A DNA stretch of 64,000 nt from CALCTE01 sp045585835 (GTDB taxonomy: Bacteria; Bacillota; Clostridia; Oscillospirales; CAG-272): assembly GCA_045585835.1 (NCBI GenBank), contig JAZMZG010000013.1, positions 151,801 through 215,800 on the forward strand, given 5' to 3'. The notes under the pieces were generated by a model that worked only from the letters and a program-made list of their open reading frames with translations, searched no databases and was not told the DNA's origin. Made by a program: the position numbers and the translations under genes. Below are positions 45,905-54,872 of this stretch, one piece after another. Each line of letters opens with the position of its first letter. Within the stretch, counting starts at the first letter, position 1.

Positions 45905-47272
45905 TTAGGCTATACCGCCATACTCCTTAATTTTAGTCTCAAGTTCCTTTTTGGTGATCGAGCTCTGTCTTCCGTTTTCGTATTCAAGGTCGATCCACTC
46001 TTTAAGTTTTATCACAAGTGGCGATTTCTTGTCAACCTCTTTATCCGTTTTTTCGAGTTTATAATGTCTGTTTATCCAAAAAGCGATACCGGCAAGTCCG
46101 GATGTTTTGGTAACCATTACGTCGGTGGGTCTGTTAAGTATTTTAGCCGTGTCGAATATATTATAGATTTCTTCATCCTTTAACAACCCGTCTGCGTGGA
46201 TTCCCGCACGAGTTACGTTAAAGTTATCACCAACAAAAGGCGTCATGGGCGGTATGTTATAACCTATCTCGTTTTTGAAATATTCAGCAATTTCCGTAAT
46301 AACTGTGGGATCCATACCGTCGAGTGTTCCTTTAAGTGAAGCGTATTCAAATACCATAGCTTCAAGGGGTACATTGCCCGTTCTCTCACCAATACCGAGA
46401 AGCGAGCAGTTAACTGCACTGCAACCGTAAAGCCAAGCTGTAGAAGCATTGGAGACGGCCTTATAAAAGTCATTGTGGCCGTGCCACTCAAGACATTCGC
46501 TTGAAACGTCCGAGTAATGTTGCAGACCGTAAATTATGCCGGGAACGCTTCGCGGAAGCGCTACTTCAGGGTAAGGCACACCGTACCCCATTGTGTCACA
46601 TGCTCTGATTTTCACGGGAATTCCCGCATCCTTTGACATTTTTTGAAGCTCGTTTACAAAAGGAAGAACAAATCCGTAAAAATCCGCTCTCGTTATATCT
46701 TCAAAATGGCATCTGGGAATAATACCTGCTTCAAAAGCATCATGTACGGTCGAAAGGTACTTTTCGATTGCTTCCTTTCTTGACATTTTTAATTTTTTAA
46801 AGATGTGATAATCGGAGCAACTTACAAGAATACCGGTTTCCTTAATGCCAAGTTCTTTAACCATCTTGAAATCTTCTTTACTTGCTCTTATCCAAGTAGT
46901 GATCTCGGGAAATTTATATCCAAGCTCTTGGCATTTTGCTATTGCATCTCTGTCTTTCTTACTGTAAATAAAGAATTCTGTTTGCCTGATTATTCCCTTT
47001 TCACCACCGAGGCGTGACATAAATTTATATAAGTCAACTATTTGTTTTACGGTATACGGTTCAACACTTTGTTGTCCGTCGCGCATAGTCGTGTCGGTGA
47101 TCCAAATGTTTTCGGGCATATTCATAGGCGATCTGCGGTGATTAAACGGAACCTTAGGTATTTGATCATAACTGTATATCTGTCTGTAAAGCTCGGGATC
47201 TTTAACGTCCTGTAGCTGATATTCATAGTTATTCTCTTCCAATAGATTCGTTTTGTTAGAAATTTTCAGCAT
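45905..47272 (-). CDS. Re-type citrate synthase (isopropylmalate/homocitrate synthase family)
   Basis: 455-residue DRE-TIM metallolyase: DTTMRDGQQ (metal Asp), CHFEDITRADFYG, EWHGHNDF (metal His pair) and GIGERTGNVPLEAM. The long N-terminus before the barrel, and the run with aconitase and icd, match the Re-citrate synthases described in Clostridium kluyveri and relatives. Those enzymes make citrate from acetyl-CoA and oxaloacetate with stereochemistry opposite to the common Si enzyme. Homocitrate or isopropylmalate synthase are alternatives on sequence alone, but no nif or leu gene is near. The ATG at 47272 follows GGAGAG; the frame to 47305 overlaps the operator. Confidence 0.85.
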   Translation of the reverse strand: MLKISNKTNLLEENNYEYQLQDVKDPELYRQIYSYDQIPKVPFNHRRSPMNMPENIWITDTTMRDGQQSVEPYTVKQIVDLYKFMSRLGGEKGIIRQTEFFIYSKKDRDAIAKCQELGYKFPEITTWIRASKEDFKMVKELGIKETGILVSCSDYHIFKKLKMSRKEAIEKYLSTVHDAFEAGIIPRCHFEDITRADFYGFVLPFVNELQKMSKDAGIPVKIRACDTMGYGVPYPEVALPRSVPGIIYGLQHYSDVSSECLEWHGHNDFYKAVSNASTAWLYGCSAVNCSLLGIGERTGNVPLEAMVFEYASLKGTLDGMDPTVITEIAEYFKNEIGYNIPPMTPFVGDNFNVTRAGIHADGLLKDEEIYNIFDTAKILNRPTDVMVTKTSGLAGIAFWINRHYKLEKTDKEVDKKSPLVIKLKEWIDLEYENGRQSSITKKELETKIKEYGGIA

Positions 47273-47286
47273 AATCTCTCTCCTTA

Positions 47287-47314
47287 ATTGTATAAGTGTA
47301 TACAATTATACAAT
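47287..47314. promoter_or_regulatory. Likely GntR operator of the citrate operon
   Basis: ATTGTATA (47287-47294), AGTG, TATACAAT (47299-47306) form a perfect 8-bp inverted repeat. A second copy of TATACAAT follows at 47307-47314. The sites overlap the -10 box and the expected transcript start, where a bound repressor would block RNA polymerase. Confidence 0.7.
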
Positions 47315-47332
47315 AGAAAAAACTTTTGTCAA
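47305..47332 (-). promoter_or_regulatory. Sigma-A promoter of the citrate operon
   Basis: Minus-strand TTGACA (47332-47327), 16-base spacer, TATAAT (47310-47305), some 33 bases before the Re-citrate synthase start. The -10 lies inside the palindromic operator. Confidence 0.75.
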
Positions 47333-47382
47333 TATCTAAATTATAAAATTTTTTAAAAAATTAAAATATTTTGCTCGAAGTA

Positions 47383-47411
47383 TTGACAAGCACCATTGTT
47401 TGTGATAATAT
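47383..47411 (+). promoter_or_regulatory. Promoter of tRNA-Arg
   Basis: TTGACA (47383-47388), 17-base spacer and TAATAT (47406-47411), about 22 bases ahead of the tRNA. Confidence 0.6.
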
Positions 47412-47433
47412 ACATAAGCACCATTTGTGCTTT

Positions 47434-47510
47434 GCGCCGTTAGCTCAGCTGGATAGAGTGTTTGGCTACGAACCAAAAGGTCGGGGGTTCGAGTCCCTCA
47501 CGGCGCGCCA
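47434..47510 (+). tRNA. tRNA-Arg (anticodon ACG), CCA encoded
   Basis: Acceptor GCGCCGT (47434-47440) pairs with ACGGCGC (47500-47506); G73 and an encoded CCA follow (47507-47510). The D loop has AGCTCAGCTGGATAGA, the anticodon loop CTACGAA and the T arm GGGTTCGAGTCCC. ACG, read as ICG after deamination, decodes CGU/CGC/CGA. A hairpin terminator follows at once. Confidence 0.98.
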
Positions 47511-47513
47511 TTT

Positions 47514-47554
47514 AATACCGAATTTGCCGATTGGCAAATTCGGTATTATTTTTT
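47514..47554 (+). terminator. Terminator of tRNA-Arg
   Basis: AATACCGAATTTGCC (47514-47528) pairs with GGCAAATTCGGTATT (47533-47547), loop GATT, followed by a run of T. Confidence 0.92.
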
Positions 47555-47870
47555 TGAAAAGTTGAACAAAATTCAAACGCCTTCAAAACATTCATTATGA
47601 GGGCGTTTTCTTTATCATATATTCCATTTATGTACAAATGTCGCTATACTGAAGCTAAGCTTTTGTTAAAATGGTGAAAAGTGCGGTTTTATCACGTACA
47701 TTTAATGTTTTAATTTGTTAATTTTACAATAAAAAAGTTTCCCTTTAATTTTAGCGTTTTGGAAAATAGTATAAAAATTTGGAACATAAAGTCTTTTCAA
47801 AATATTTTATTCGTGTTAAAATATTTTAAGAATAAATTTTAATATAAATAATATAAAAAGAAAGGTCAAT
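47555..47870 (+). other. AT-rich upstream region of the sugar operon
   Basis: About 316 bases without a gene. A weak stem AAACGCC/GGCGTTT (within 47575-47611) lies at the left. The right half holds the promoter candidate and paired AT palindromes noted separately. I see no riboswitch or reading frame. Confidence 0.6.
47794..47822 (+). promoter_or_regulatory. Candidate promoter of the plus sugar operon with paired palindromes
   Basis: TTTTCA (47794-47799), 17-base spacer and TAAAAT (47817-47822) with an extended -10 TG. The 10-bp palindrome AAAATATTTT occurs at 47799-47808 and 47818-47827, 19 bases apart, a spacing that suits a dimeric AraC-type activator. Poor -35 plus repeats suggests activator dependence. 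Confidence 0.4.
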
Positions 47871-49247
47871 ATGAATACTCAATTCAAAGTCGGTGCAGCA
47901 GCAGAAATAATTACTCCTCCACTTGGAACACCCCTTTACGGTTATGAGTTCCAGCGCAAAGCACAAAAAGTTAACGACGATTTGCGTTCGTGCGCAATTG
48001 CAGTTGAGCAAGGAGACTTAAAGGCAATACTTATAAGCGCTGATGTTGTGTCAATCGGTTCGGATCTCGGAAACAGAGTCCGTACGCTAATTTCTGAAGC
48101 AACAAACGTTCCTTTTAAGAACATATCTATTTCCGCTATACATACACATTCAGGTCCTGCGATGAAAAGCGCTAAGGGTTGGGGAAGCGCTAACGAATCT
48201 TATATTGATGAAATATTTATTCCCCAAACAGTAAAGGCTGCAAGAGAGGCTGTCGCTAATCTAACCCCCGCTGTTATGGGTGTCGGTACAACACACAGCG
48301 AAGCCGGTGTAAACAGACGCGAAATGCAACAAGACGGAACCGTTTTGCTTGGTCAGAACCCTTACGGTATCGCTGATCTTGAAATGACAGTAGTAAGCTT
48401 CAGAGACCTTGAAGGTTCTCCCGTAGCTAACATCATTCATTACAGCGCTCATGGAACTGCTGCCGGAAGAAACGCCGAAATCACTCGTGACTGGCCCGGC
48501 GTTATGATTGACAGAATGGAAAATGAGACAGGCGCCATCACTCTTTTCTTCAACGGTTCCGAAGGCGATATGGGACCGAGACTTTCAAACGGTCAGACAA
48601 CAGGCGACTCAGCCGATTGGACAAAGACCGACGTTCCCACGGGCGACATCCGCTACGTATATGAAATAGGCTCTGTTGCGGCAATTGATGCTATGCGTGC
48701 ATACAACAGTATCAAGGAATACAGCGAGGTGGAATTTAAAGCAGAATCCGACATTTTGAGTCTCCCCTATGATAAGCAATGGACTTTAGAGGAAGCAAAA
48801 GCACGTATTGCCGAGCTTGATGCAAAAGAAAAGTTGGTTCAAGTAGAGAACAGAGAATACGCAAAGGTTTCCGCTATTATCGATATGTATGAAAATAACG
48901 TTCCCTTTGAAACTCATTTGAACCTTGATCAAACTATTTTTGCATTTAACTCCGTTGCTTTCGTTCCCTTCCATTTCGAGCTTTTCAGCGAGATATCATT
49001 AAGAATGAGAAAGTACAGTCCTTTTGCCAATACTCTTTGTATGTGCAACACAAACGGTTCCAACTTCTACCTCCCGAGCAAAGATCAATTCGTACGCGGC
49101 GGTTATGAGATAGATATCTTCCGTCTTGCGAACGTATATAAGCTCACAGATGATTCCGATACGATAATAATAAATGAAAATATGAGAATATTAAAGAAGA
49201 TGAAACCCTACACTCCCAAGGAAAAGGTACGTTATACTCACGGATAA
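47871..49247 (+). CDS. Ceramidase-fold (neutral/alkaline ceramidase-like) protein without nucleophile, copy 1
   Basis: 458 residues matching the N-terminal domain of neutral/alkaline ceramidases: FKVGAAAEIITPPLGTPLYGY, ISAIHTHSGPA (zinc His, 91-93), HYSAHGTAAGRN (His 190 and 194) and RDWPGVMID. There is no signal peptide or C-terminal immunoglobulin-like domain, so it is probably cytosolic. The family's nucleophilic serine lies in GDVSPN; the matching stretch here is GDMGPR (232-237), with Gly in place of Ser. The zinc site is kept. It may act as a metal-dependent hydrolase on a non-ceramide substrate. It is the first gene of the sugar operon and has a diverged copy at 52159. ATG preceded by AGAAAGG. 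Confidence 0.8.
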   Translation: MNTQFKVGAAAEIITPPLGTPLYGYEFQRKAQKVNDDLRSCAIAVEQGDLKAILISADVVSIGSDLGNRVRTLISEATNVPFKNISISAIHTHSGPAMKSAKGWGSANESYIDEIFIPQTVKAAREAVANLTPAVMGVGTTHSEAGVNRREMQQDGTVLLGQNPYGIADLEMTVVSFRDLEGSPVANIIHYSAHGTAAGRNAEITRDWPGVMIDRMENETGAITLFFNGSEGDMGPRLSNGQTTGDSADWTKTDVPTGDIRYVYEIGSVAAIDAMRAYNSIKEYSEVEFKAESDILSLPYDKQWTLEEAKARIAELDAKEKLVQVENREYAKVSAIIDMYENNVPFETHLNLDQTIFAFNSVAFVPFHFELFSEISLRMRKYSPFANTLCMCNTNGSNFYLPSKDQFVRGGYEIDIFRLANVYKLTDDSDTIIINENMRILKKMKPYTPKEKVRYTHG

Positions 49248-49273
49248 TAATTGGGCTTAATGGAGTTTTAAAA

Positions 49274-50098
49274 ATGATTCTTAACTATAAACCCGAAAAA
49301 ATCGAAAAGCTCAGCAGCGATTTTCTCATCGCTACAGGTGTCAAGCTTGCCGTATACGATTTGAATTTTAATCTCTTAAACTACAAAGAGCAAAACGATA
49401 CCAAGTATTGCGCAATGATACAAGAAAATAAGGCAGGCGGGATTGCTTGCCACCGTTCAGATGCGGATTTGCTTGAAAAATGCAAGCTCGAAGGCCGCAC
49501 CGTAATGCATATTTGTCACGCAGGGCTTTTAGATATCGGTATACCGATATTTTACGAGAAAAAGATAATCGCATACTTGATACTCGGACAAATCAAGACA
49601 AACAGCGGTTATTCCGTGCTCAGAGAAAAGAAATTCTTTACTCCCGACGAACTCATCGAGCTTGAAAAACAGTATAATGAGTTGCCGTTGTTTGGTCAAG
49701 ACAAGATTGATAGTATTTTAAACGTTGCGATCATGGTAGTTAAATATATTCTTTTTGAGAATATGCTTATTCCGAAATACGAGCCGTCCTTTGACCGGGC
49801 TCTTTCGTTTATAAAAGAAAACATTGATAAGAATCTGACGATTTCGGAGATATCAAAGGCAACTCTTATTCCCAAAAGTTCTCTTTATAAGATGTTTCAT
49901 ACTCATCTTGGGTGCACGGTAAGCGAATATATTAACTCAAAAAGAGTAAAAAAAGCATCGGAGCTTTTAATGAACAACGAATTATCCATTGCAGAAATCT
50001 CGGATAAGCTCGGTTTTTCGACTCAACAATATTTCAGCAAAACTTTCAAAAAAATAACGGGTGTTTCGCCCGCACAATTCAGAAAAAACAATCATTAA
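49274..50098 (+). CDS. PocR-AraC transcriptional regulator
   Basis: 274 residues. The N-terminal PocR sensory domain (about 10-160; CAMIQENKAGGIACHRSD, HICHAGLLDIGIPI, YLILGQIK) has a Cys-rich pattern. The C-terminal AraC domain carries two helix-turn-helix units (ENIDKNLTISEISKATLIPK; LSIAEISDKLGFSTQQYFSK). PocR domains are known to bind small carbon compounds such as propanediol. It lies between the first ceramidase-fold gene and GH127, and probably activates the operon from the repeats near 47800. Confidence 0.93.
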   Translation: MILNYKPEKIEKLSSDFLIATGVKLAVYDLNFNLLNYKEQNDTKYCAMIQENKAGGIACHRSDADLLEKCKLEGRTVMHICHAGLLDIGIPIFYEKKIIAYLILGQIKTNSGYSVLREKKFFTPDELIELEKQYNELPLFGQDKIDSILNVAIMVVKYILFENMLIPKYEPSFDRALSFIKENIDKNLTISEISKATLIPKSSLYKMFHTHLGCTVSEYINSKRVKKASELLMNNELSIAEISDKLGFSTQQYFSKTFKKITGVSPAQFRKNNH

Positions 50099-50174
50099 TC
50101 CCTTTTGCTACTCCCCCTTGACTCTTTGAAATTTAGTAAAAAATAATTAAAATAATATAAAGCGAGGAAAAACT

Positions 50175-52136
50175 ATGAAAGATTTAAGAAAGTTTAAAGC
50201 ACTTCCCTTAGGCGCCGTTAAAGCTGAAAGATTCTTAAAAGAACAGCTTCTTATCGCTAAAAACGGTATGTCCGGACATCTTCACGAGCTTGAGCCCGAA
50301 ATGATCTACTATCCTTATATCGAAAGAAGACCTGTACCCGCTTGGAAAGAAGACGGTGCTAACGTACCCGGTTGGGGTGCTGAAATATCCGGTAACTATT
50401 GGGCTGGATATATACAGCACGCTTTCATTCTCGATGATCCCGAGATGATTGAAACGGCTACCAATTGGGTAAATGCGATGATGAAAAATCAGCAACCCGA
50501 CGGATATCTCGGAACTTATTTTGAAGAAGGCGATAACATTTATGACGACTACAACGCCCAAGTAGTTTGCGCTATGAGAGGCCTCCTTGCTTTCTATGAA
50601 GTAACCGGCCGTGAAGAAATCCTCGATGCTGTTCACCGTTGCATGTTGTGGTTTACTGAAAAATGGTCGGGCGACAACAAGACTGTTTACGCCGGCAAAG
50701 GACTTATGGAAGGAATGATGCTTACATATTGGCGCACAGGTGACGAGCGTCTTGTAAAGTATGCGGAAGAATATCTTGAATACGTCTGCAAAAAAGATAT
50801 TTTCAGAGCTTCCTATAAATCGATGCTTAACGATGATTTTCAATATCTTTCAAACCATACCGCAGCTGTTTCGCATAACTTCTCCTTACCCGCACTTATA
50901 TACAGCGCTACAGGTCGCGAAGAGCTCCTCCGCGCTTCCGAAAGACAGCTTGAACTTTTACGCGCAAAATCCATGCATATAACGGGAAGCCCCGTTAACA
51001 TAGCAGAGTATCTCGGCCCCGTATGCGCTACGGGCGAGACCGAATTCTGCAACTATGCTTTCCTTAACACTTCATACGCTTATCTTTCTTTAATAACCGG
51101 AAAAGCAATATACGGCGACTATATGGAAGAAAACTTCTATAACGGTATGATGGGCGCAAGAAAGAAGGACGACGAAAAGGCTATTCCCTATCTCAACGCT
51201 CCCAACCAGATATTTGCAACCGAAAAATCCTCGGCATTCTGCGCAGACCATCAGGTATATGCACCCGTTTACACAACGTCTTGCTGTCCCGTAAACGCAG
51301 TAAGAGTTCTTCCCGAGTTCATCAGAAATATGTTCGTTGCCGATGCAAACGATAACATATACGTAATGGCGTACGGTCCTTGCACGCTCAACTATAACGG
51401 TATTGAGCTCGAAGAAAAAACCTATTATCCTTTCAGAAATAACGTATCATTTGAAATTAAGAAAGATAAAGAATTTGCACTTAACCTTAAGCTTCCCGTT
51501 TGGAATGAGGGCTATACCGTTAAGATCAACGGCGAGGAGCAAAGCGTAAGTGCAAAGGACAGCTATGTATGTCTTGACAGAGCATGGAAAGCAGGCGATG
51601 TTGTTGAAATCTCCTTTAAAGCATCTATTAAGGTCGTAACCATCGACGATACCGACGCTGCTTCGAAATATCCTCTGGCAGTAAAATACGGCCCCCTCGT
51701 ATACGCATGTCATCTTCCTGAAGAGTGGAGACCCGTTAAGGGCAGTCCTATGACTCCCCTCCCTGAAGGTTGGACATGGTGGGAGATCATTCCTACGTAC
51801 GTCGATGCTGATATTGAAGATATTCACGAGCGTATCGGCATGAGAAGATATCAGTATCCTTGGAATATTGCAGTTGACGAGAATTGGTCTGCCGAGGACT
51901 TCACTATTGAGGAGATCGAGCCTAACGGATATGCTTGGCTCAATCCTATGATAAAGCTTCACACACATTGTTATAAAGCACCTTTCTTGACTGCTCCTTA
52001 TGCAAATAAGACACTTGAGCCGTTCGAGAAGTATCAGACTGTAACCGATAAGATTCCTCTTGAGCTTGTTCCTTACGGTTGCACCAACCTTAGAATTACG
52101 TATTTCCCGAAAGCAAACCTTAAAGGAAAGAAATAA
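50175..52136 (+). CDS. GH127-family glycoside hydrolase (beta-L-arabinofuranosidase-like)
   Basis: 653-residue cytosolic protein of the DUF1680/GH127 family. The (alpha/alpha)6 barrel is visible as repeated helices (50-380) followed by beta domains. The Zn-cysteine active site is recognisable: CATGETEFCNYAF supplies the acid Glu and a cysteine, and TTSCCPVNAVRVLPEF supplies the vicinal cysteines, one of which is the nucleophile in characterised enzymes. Known members release L-arabinofuranose from plant cell-wall side chains; other GH127 relatives act differently. No signal peptide, so oligosaccharide must first enter the cell. ATG has GCGAGG upstream. Confidence 0.9.
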   Translation: MKDLRKFKALPLGAVKAERFLKEQLLIAKNGMSGHLHELEPEMIYYPYIERRPVPAWKEDGANVPGWGAEISGNYWAGYIQHAFILDDPEMIETATNWVNAMMKNQQPDGYLGTYFEEGDNIYDDYNAQVVCAMRGLLAFYEVTGREEILDAVHRCMLWFTEKWSGDNKTVYAGKGLMEGMMLTYWRTGDERLVKYAEEYLEYVCKKDIFRASYKSMLNDDFQYLSNHTAAVSHNFSLPALIYSATGREELLRASERQLELLRAKSMHITGSPVNIAEYLGPVCATGETEFCNYAFLNTSYAYLSLITGKAIYGDYMEENFYNGMMGARKKDDEKAIPYLNAPNQIFATEKSSAFCADHQVYAPVYTTSCCPVNAVRVLPEFIRNMFVADANDNIYVMAYGPCTLNYNGIELEEKTYYPFRNNVSFEIKKDKEFALNLKLPVWNEGYTVKINGEEQSVSAKDSYVCLDRAWKAGDVVEISFKASIKVVTIDDTDAASKYPLAVKYGPLVYACHLPEEWRPVKGSPMTPLPEGWTWWEIIPTYVDADIEDIHERIGMRRYQYPWNIAVDENWSAEDFTIEEIEPNGYAWLNPMIKLHTHCYKAPFLTAPYANKTLEPFEKYQTVTDKIPLELVPYGCTNLRITYFPKANLKGKK

Positions 52137-52158
52137 TTTATACGTGGAGGATAAAATT

Positions 52159-53481
52159 ATGGAAACAAAAACATCTAATTTCTTTGTAGGTATGGCTAAA
52201 GAGGATATTACTCCCGAGCTCGGCTGTCCTCTTTACGGATATCCCGCATCAATCATTCGTAACGCCGAAAAAATCTATGACCCGCTTACAGTAGGCGTTG
52301 CCGCTATTAAGCAAGACGAAACCACTCTCCTTCTCATCAGTGCAGAGCTCTGCGCTTTAAATACAAGCGACTCGATGGAAATTAGCAAGGCAATTTCTAA
52401 GGAAACGGGGATTGATGCAAGAAATATCATTATCTCGTCAATTCACACTCACTCGGGTCCGATCACGCGTACCTCTGCGGGTTGGGGAACTTCTGACAGC
52501 AGTTATGTTTTTGAACATTTTTTACCTAAAGCAGTAATAGCATCAAAAAATGCGATTTCAAAGATGCAGCCTGCGGTAATGGGATTCGGCACAGCCGAAA
52601 CACTTGCGGGAATCAACCGTCGCGAGATCGATGAAAACGGAAACGTAATTTTAGGTTATAACCCTGACGGTCCATATGATCCCACTGTAACGCTAATATG
52701 TTTTAAGGCGCTTGACGGAGCTAATATCGGAAGTATCGCACATTTTGCCGCTCATCCTACCGCTGCGGCTCGTAACTGCTCTTTCACAAGAGACTGGCCC
52801 GGCGTTATGGTCGACAGAGTAGCCAAGACGACAGATGCTCCCTGCATATTCTTTAACGGGGCTGAAGGAGATATTGCTCCGAAAGTTGCATCAAGAGATC
52901 CTTACAGAGGTGAGCACTGTATCTTTGAACCCGGTAATATGGCAGGCGAAAGTGCAGAAAAGGCATATCAAAGCATTGAAAAATATGAAGTGCCAAAAGT
53001 AGAAATCGCCTACGGAAATATCAATCTTCCCTTCGTAGCCCCTCCCTCTTTTGAAGCCGTAAAAGCTGAAATTTCGGAAATGGAAAAAGAACCCGATAAA
53101 ATTGAAGGTGTCAGAGCAAGTCATTATGCTCAGCTCAATAAGATCAAAGCGGTTTATGAATCAGGAGATGAATTCCCCAAAACACTTGAAATACCGCAAA
53201 CTATTATTGCTCTCGGTGACCTCGTAATTGTTCCCGCGCCTTTCGAAGTATTCTGCAAGATCTCACTTGCGATTCGTGAAGGCTCGCCTTACAAGCATAC
53301 CGTTTTATTTGGTCTTTCTAACGGCTCTCGCGGATATATGCCCACAGAGGATCAGATTCCCGCAGGCGGCTACGAGGTAGATTCGTTCAGAGCGGTAGGC
53401 ATAACAAGCCTTGTAAACGATACGGATAAGCACTTTATAAATCAAAACGTTGATTTAATAAAGAAATTATATGACAAATAA
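52159..53481 (+). CDS. Ceramidase-fold protein without nucleophile, copy 2
   Basis: 440 residues, a diverged paralogue of the first gene: FFVGMAKEDITPELGCPLYGY, ISSIHTHSGPIT (His 96 and 98), AHFAAHPTAAARN and RDWPGVMVDR. The GDVSPN site reads GDIAPK (237-242), with Ala at the serine position. Cytosolic, no C-terminal domain. I chose the ATG at 52159, 8 bases after GTGGAGG; the frame to 52060 begins inside GH127. The two copies differ at many places, so this is an old duplication or a heteromeric pair rather than a recent copy. Confidence 0.8.
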   Translation: METKTSNFFVGMAKEDITPELGCPLYGYPASIIRNAEKIYDPLTVGVAAIKQDETTLLLISAELCALNTSDSMEISKAISKETGIDARNIIISSIHTHSGPITRTSAGWGTSDSSYVFEHFLPKAVIASKNAISKMQPAVMGFGTAETLAGINRREIDENGNVILGYNPDGPYDPTVTLICFKALDGANIGSIAHFAAHPTAAARNCSFTRDWPGVMVDRVAKTTDAPCIFFNGAEGDIAPKVASRDPYRGEHCIFEPGNMAGESAEKAYQSIEKYEVPKVEIAYGNINLPFVAPPSFEAVKAEISEMEKEPDKIEGVRASHYAQLNKIKAVYESGDEFPKTLEIPQTIIALGDLVIVPAPFEVFCKISLAIREGSPYKHTVLFGLSNGSRGYMPTEDQIPAGGYEVDSFRAVGITSLVNDTDKHFINQNVDLIKKLYDK

Positions 53482-53495
53482 TTTGGAGGTATATT

Positions 53496-54854
53496 ATGAA
53501 CAGATTTAAATTCCCCGAAGATTTCTTGTGGGGAGCTGCTTGCAGTGCATTCCAAATGGAAGGCGGCGCTTATGAAGGCGGTAAATCCGAAAGCCATTAC
53601 GAGCATAGCTTCAGGGATCCCGCAACAAAGAGTCAATATCAAGACGACAGATCTCCCGATGTATCTTCTGACTTTTACCATAAATATCCCGAAGATATTA
53701 AAATGATGAAGGAGCTCGGTCTCAAGTCCTTTAGATTCTCATTTGCTTGGACACGTATCTGCCCCGATATAAGCGGCAAGCCTAATAAAGAGGGTATTGA
53801 TTTTTATCACCGTGTTCTCGATGAAATGATAGCACAAGGCATTGAGCCTATGTTTGACCTTTTTCATTCCGACCTTCCTCAATGGGTGCTTGATAACGGC
53901 GGTATCGTTGACGAAAGATACGTTGATTGGTTCACTAATTACGCAGAAGTCTGCTTCAGAGAATTCGGTAGCAAGGTTAAGCTTTGGAGCACCGTGAATG
54001 AGCCTAAGCTCAGCGTTTACGGTTCTTACGCTTGGGGACGTTATGCTCCCTACAAGAAGGATCCGGGTCTTGCCCTTAAAGCTACCCATAATATGATGCT
54101 TGCTCACTACCGCTGTGTAAAGATGCTCCACGAAATGTGGCCCGATGCACAGATCGGCGCTGTAAATAACGCAGGTAAGTGCCATAGCATGAACTTTAAC
54201 GAAGAAGATATGGATGCGGCAGATCTCCATTTTGCTATGCAATTCTTGTTCCTTGATCCTATGCTTTTAGGTGAATATCCCAAGGAAATGATGGCATATC
54301 CCGATATGGCAAAGTACGTAACACCTGAAATGGTAGAAGAGCTCAAGAGAGAATTTGTACCCATGGACTTCTACGGCATCAACTACTATAATCCCAACTT
54401 TATCCGTAAAGGAACAGAGAGCGCATACGGTTCAACTTGGTTTGAAGCAGGCTGGGAAAAGGACGCTTACGGCTTCCCCACCTACGGTCCCGGTATGCTT
54501 GATTTGCTCCTCGAACTAAAAGATAGATACGGCGATGTTCCCGTATACATCACGGAAAATGGCTATACGTATAAGAGAGACGTACCCACGATGACGGTAA
54601 TCGGCGATGATATTCACGACAATAAGAGATGCGACTACATACGTGAACATTTAAGAGCTCTCTGGCGTGCGATTAAGGTCGGTGTAAATGTTAAAGGCTA
54701 CTACTACTGGTCTGTAATGGACTGCTGGGAAGGAACGATGGGATACGGATATCCTATGGGTCTTATTTCCGTTAACTTCGATACTCTCGAAAGAACGCCC
54801 CGTGATTCATTCTACTATTACCAAGATATAATCAAACACAATATGGTACAGTAA
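53496..54854 (+). CDS. GH1-family beta-glycosidase
   Basis: 452 residues, complete TIM barrel of GH1. It starts FPEDFLWGAACSAFQMEGG. The acid/base Glu169 is in STVNEPKLS and the nucleophile Glu354 in YITENGYTY. The usual HWDLP reads HSDLPQW. The sixth-strand region GINYYNP is normal. GH1 members act on beta-glucosides, galactosides, fucosides or 6-phospho forms; the active-site loops give no firm choice. No signal peptide. ATG preceded by GGAGG, 14 bases after copy 2. Confidence 0.94.
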   Translation: MNRFKFPEDFLWGAACSAFQMEGGAYEGGKSESHYEHSFRDPATKSQYQDDRSPDVSSDFYHKYPEDIKMMKELGLKSFRFSFAWTRICPDISGKPNKEGIDFYHRVLDEMIAQGIEPMFDLFHSDLPQWVLDNGGIVDERYVDWFTNYAEVCFREFGSKVKLWSTVNEPKLSVYGSYAWGRYAPYKKDPGLALKATHNMMLAHYRCVKMLHEMWPDAQIGAVNNAGKCHSMNFNEEDMDAADLHFAMQFLFLDPMLLGEYPKEMMAYPDMAKYVTPEMVEELKREFVPMDFYGINYYNPNFIRKGTESAYGSTWFEAGWEKDAYGFPTYGPGMLDLLLELKDRYGDVPVYITENGYTYKRDVPTMTVIGDDIHDNKRCDYIREHLRALWRAIKVGVNVKGYYYWSVMDCWEGTMGYGYPMGLISVNFDTLERTPRDSFYYYQDIIKHNMVQ

Positions 54855-54872
54855 TAATTAAATAGGCATTTT

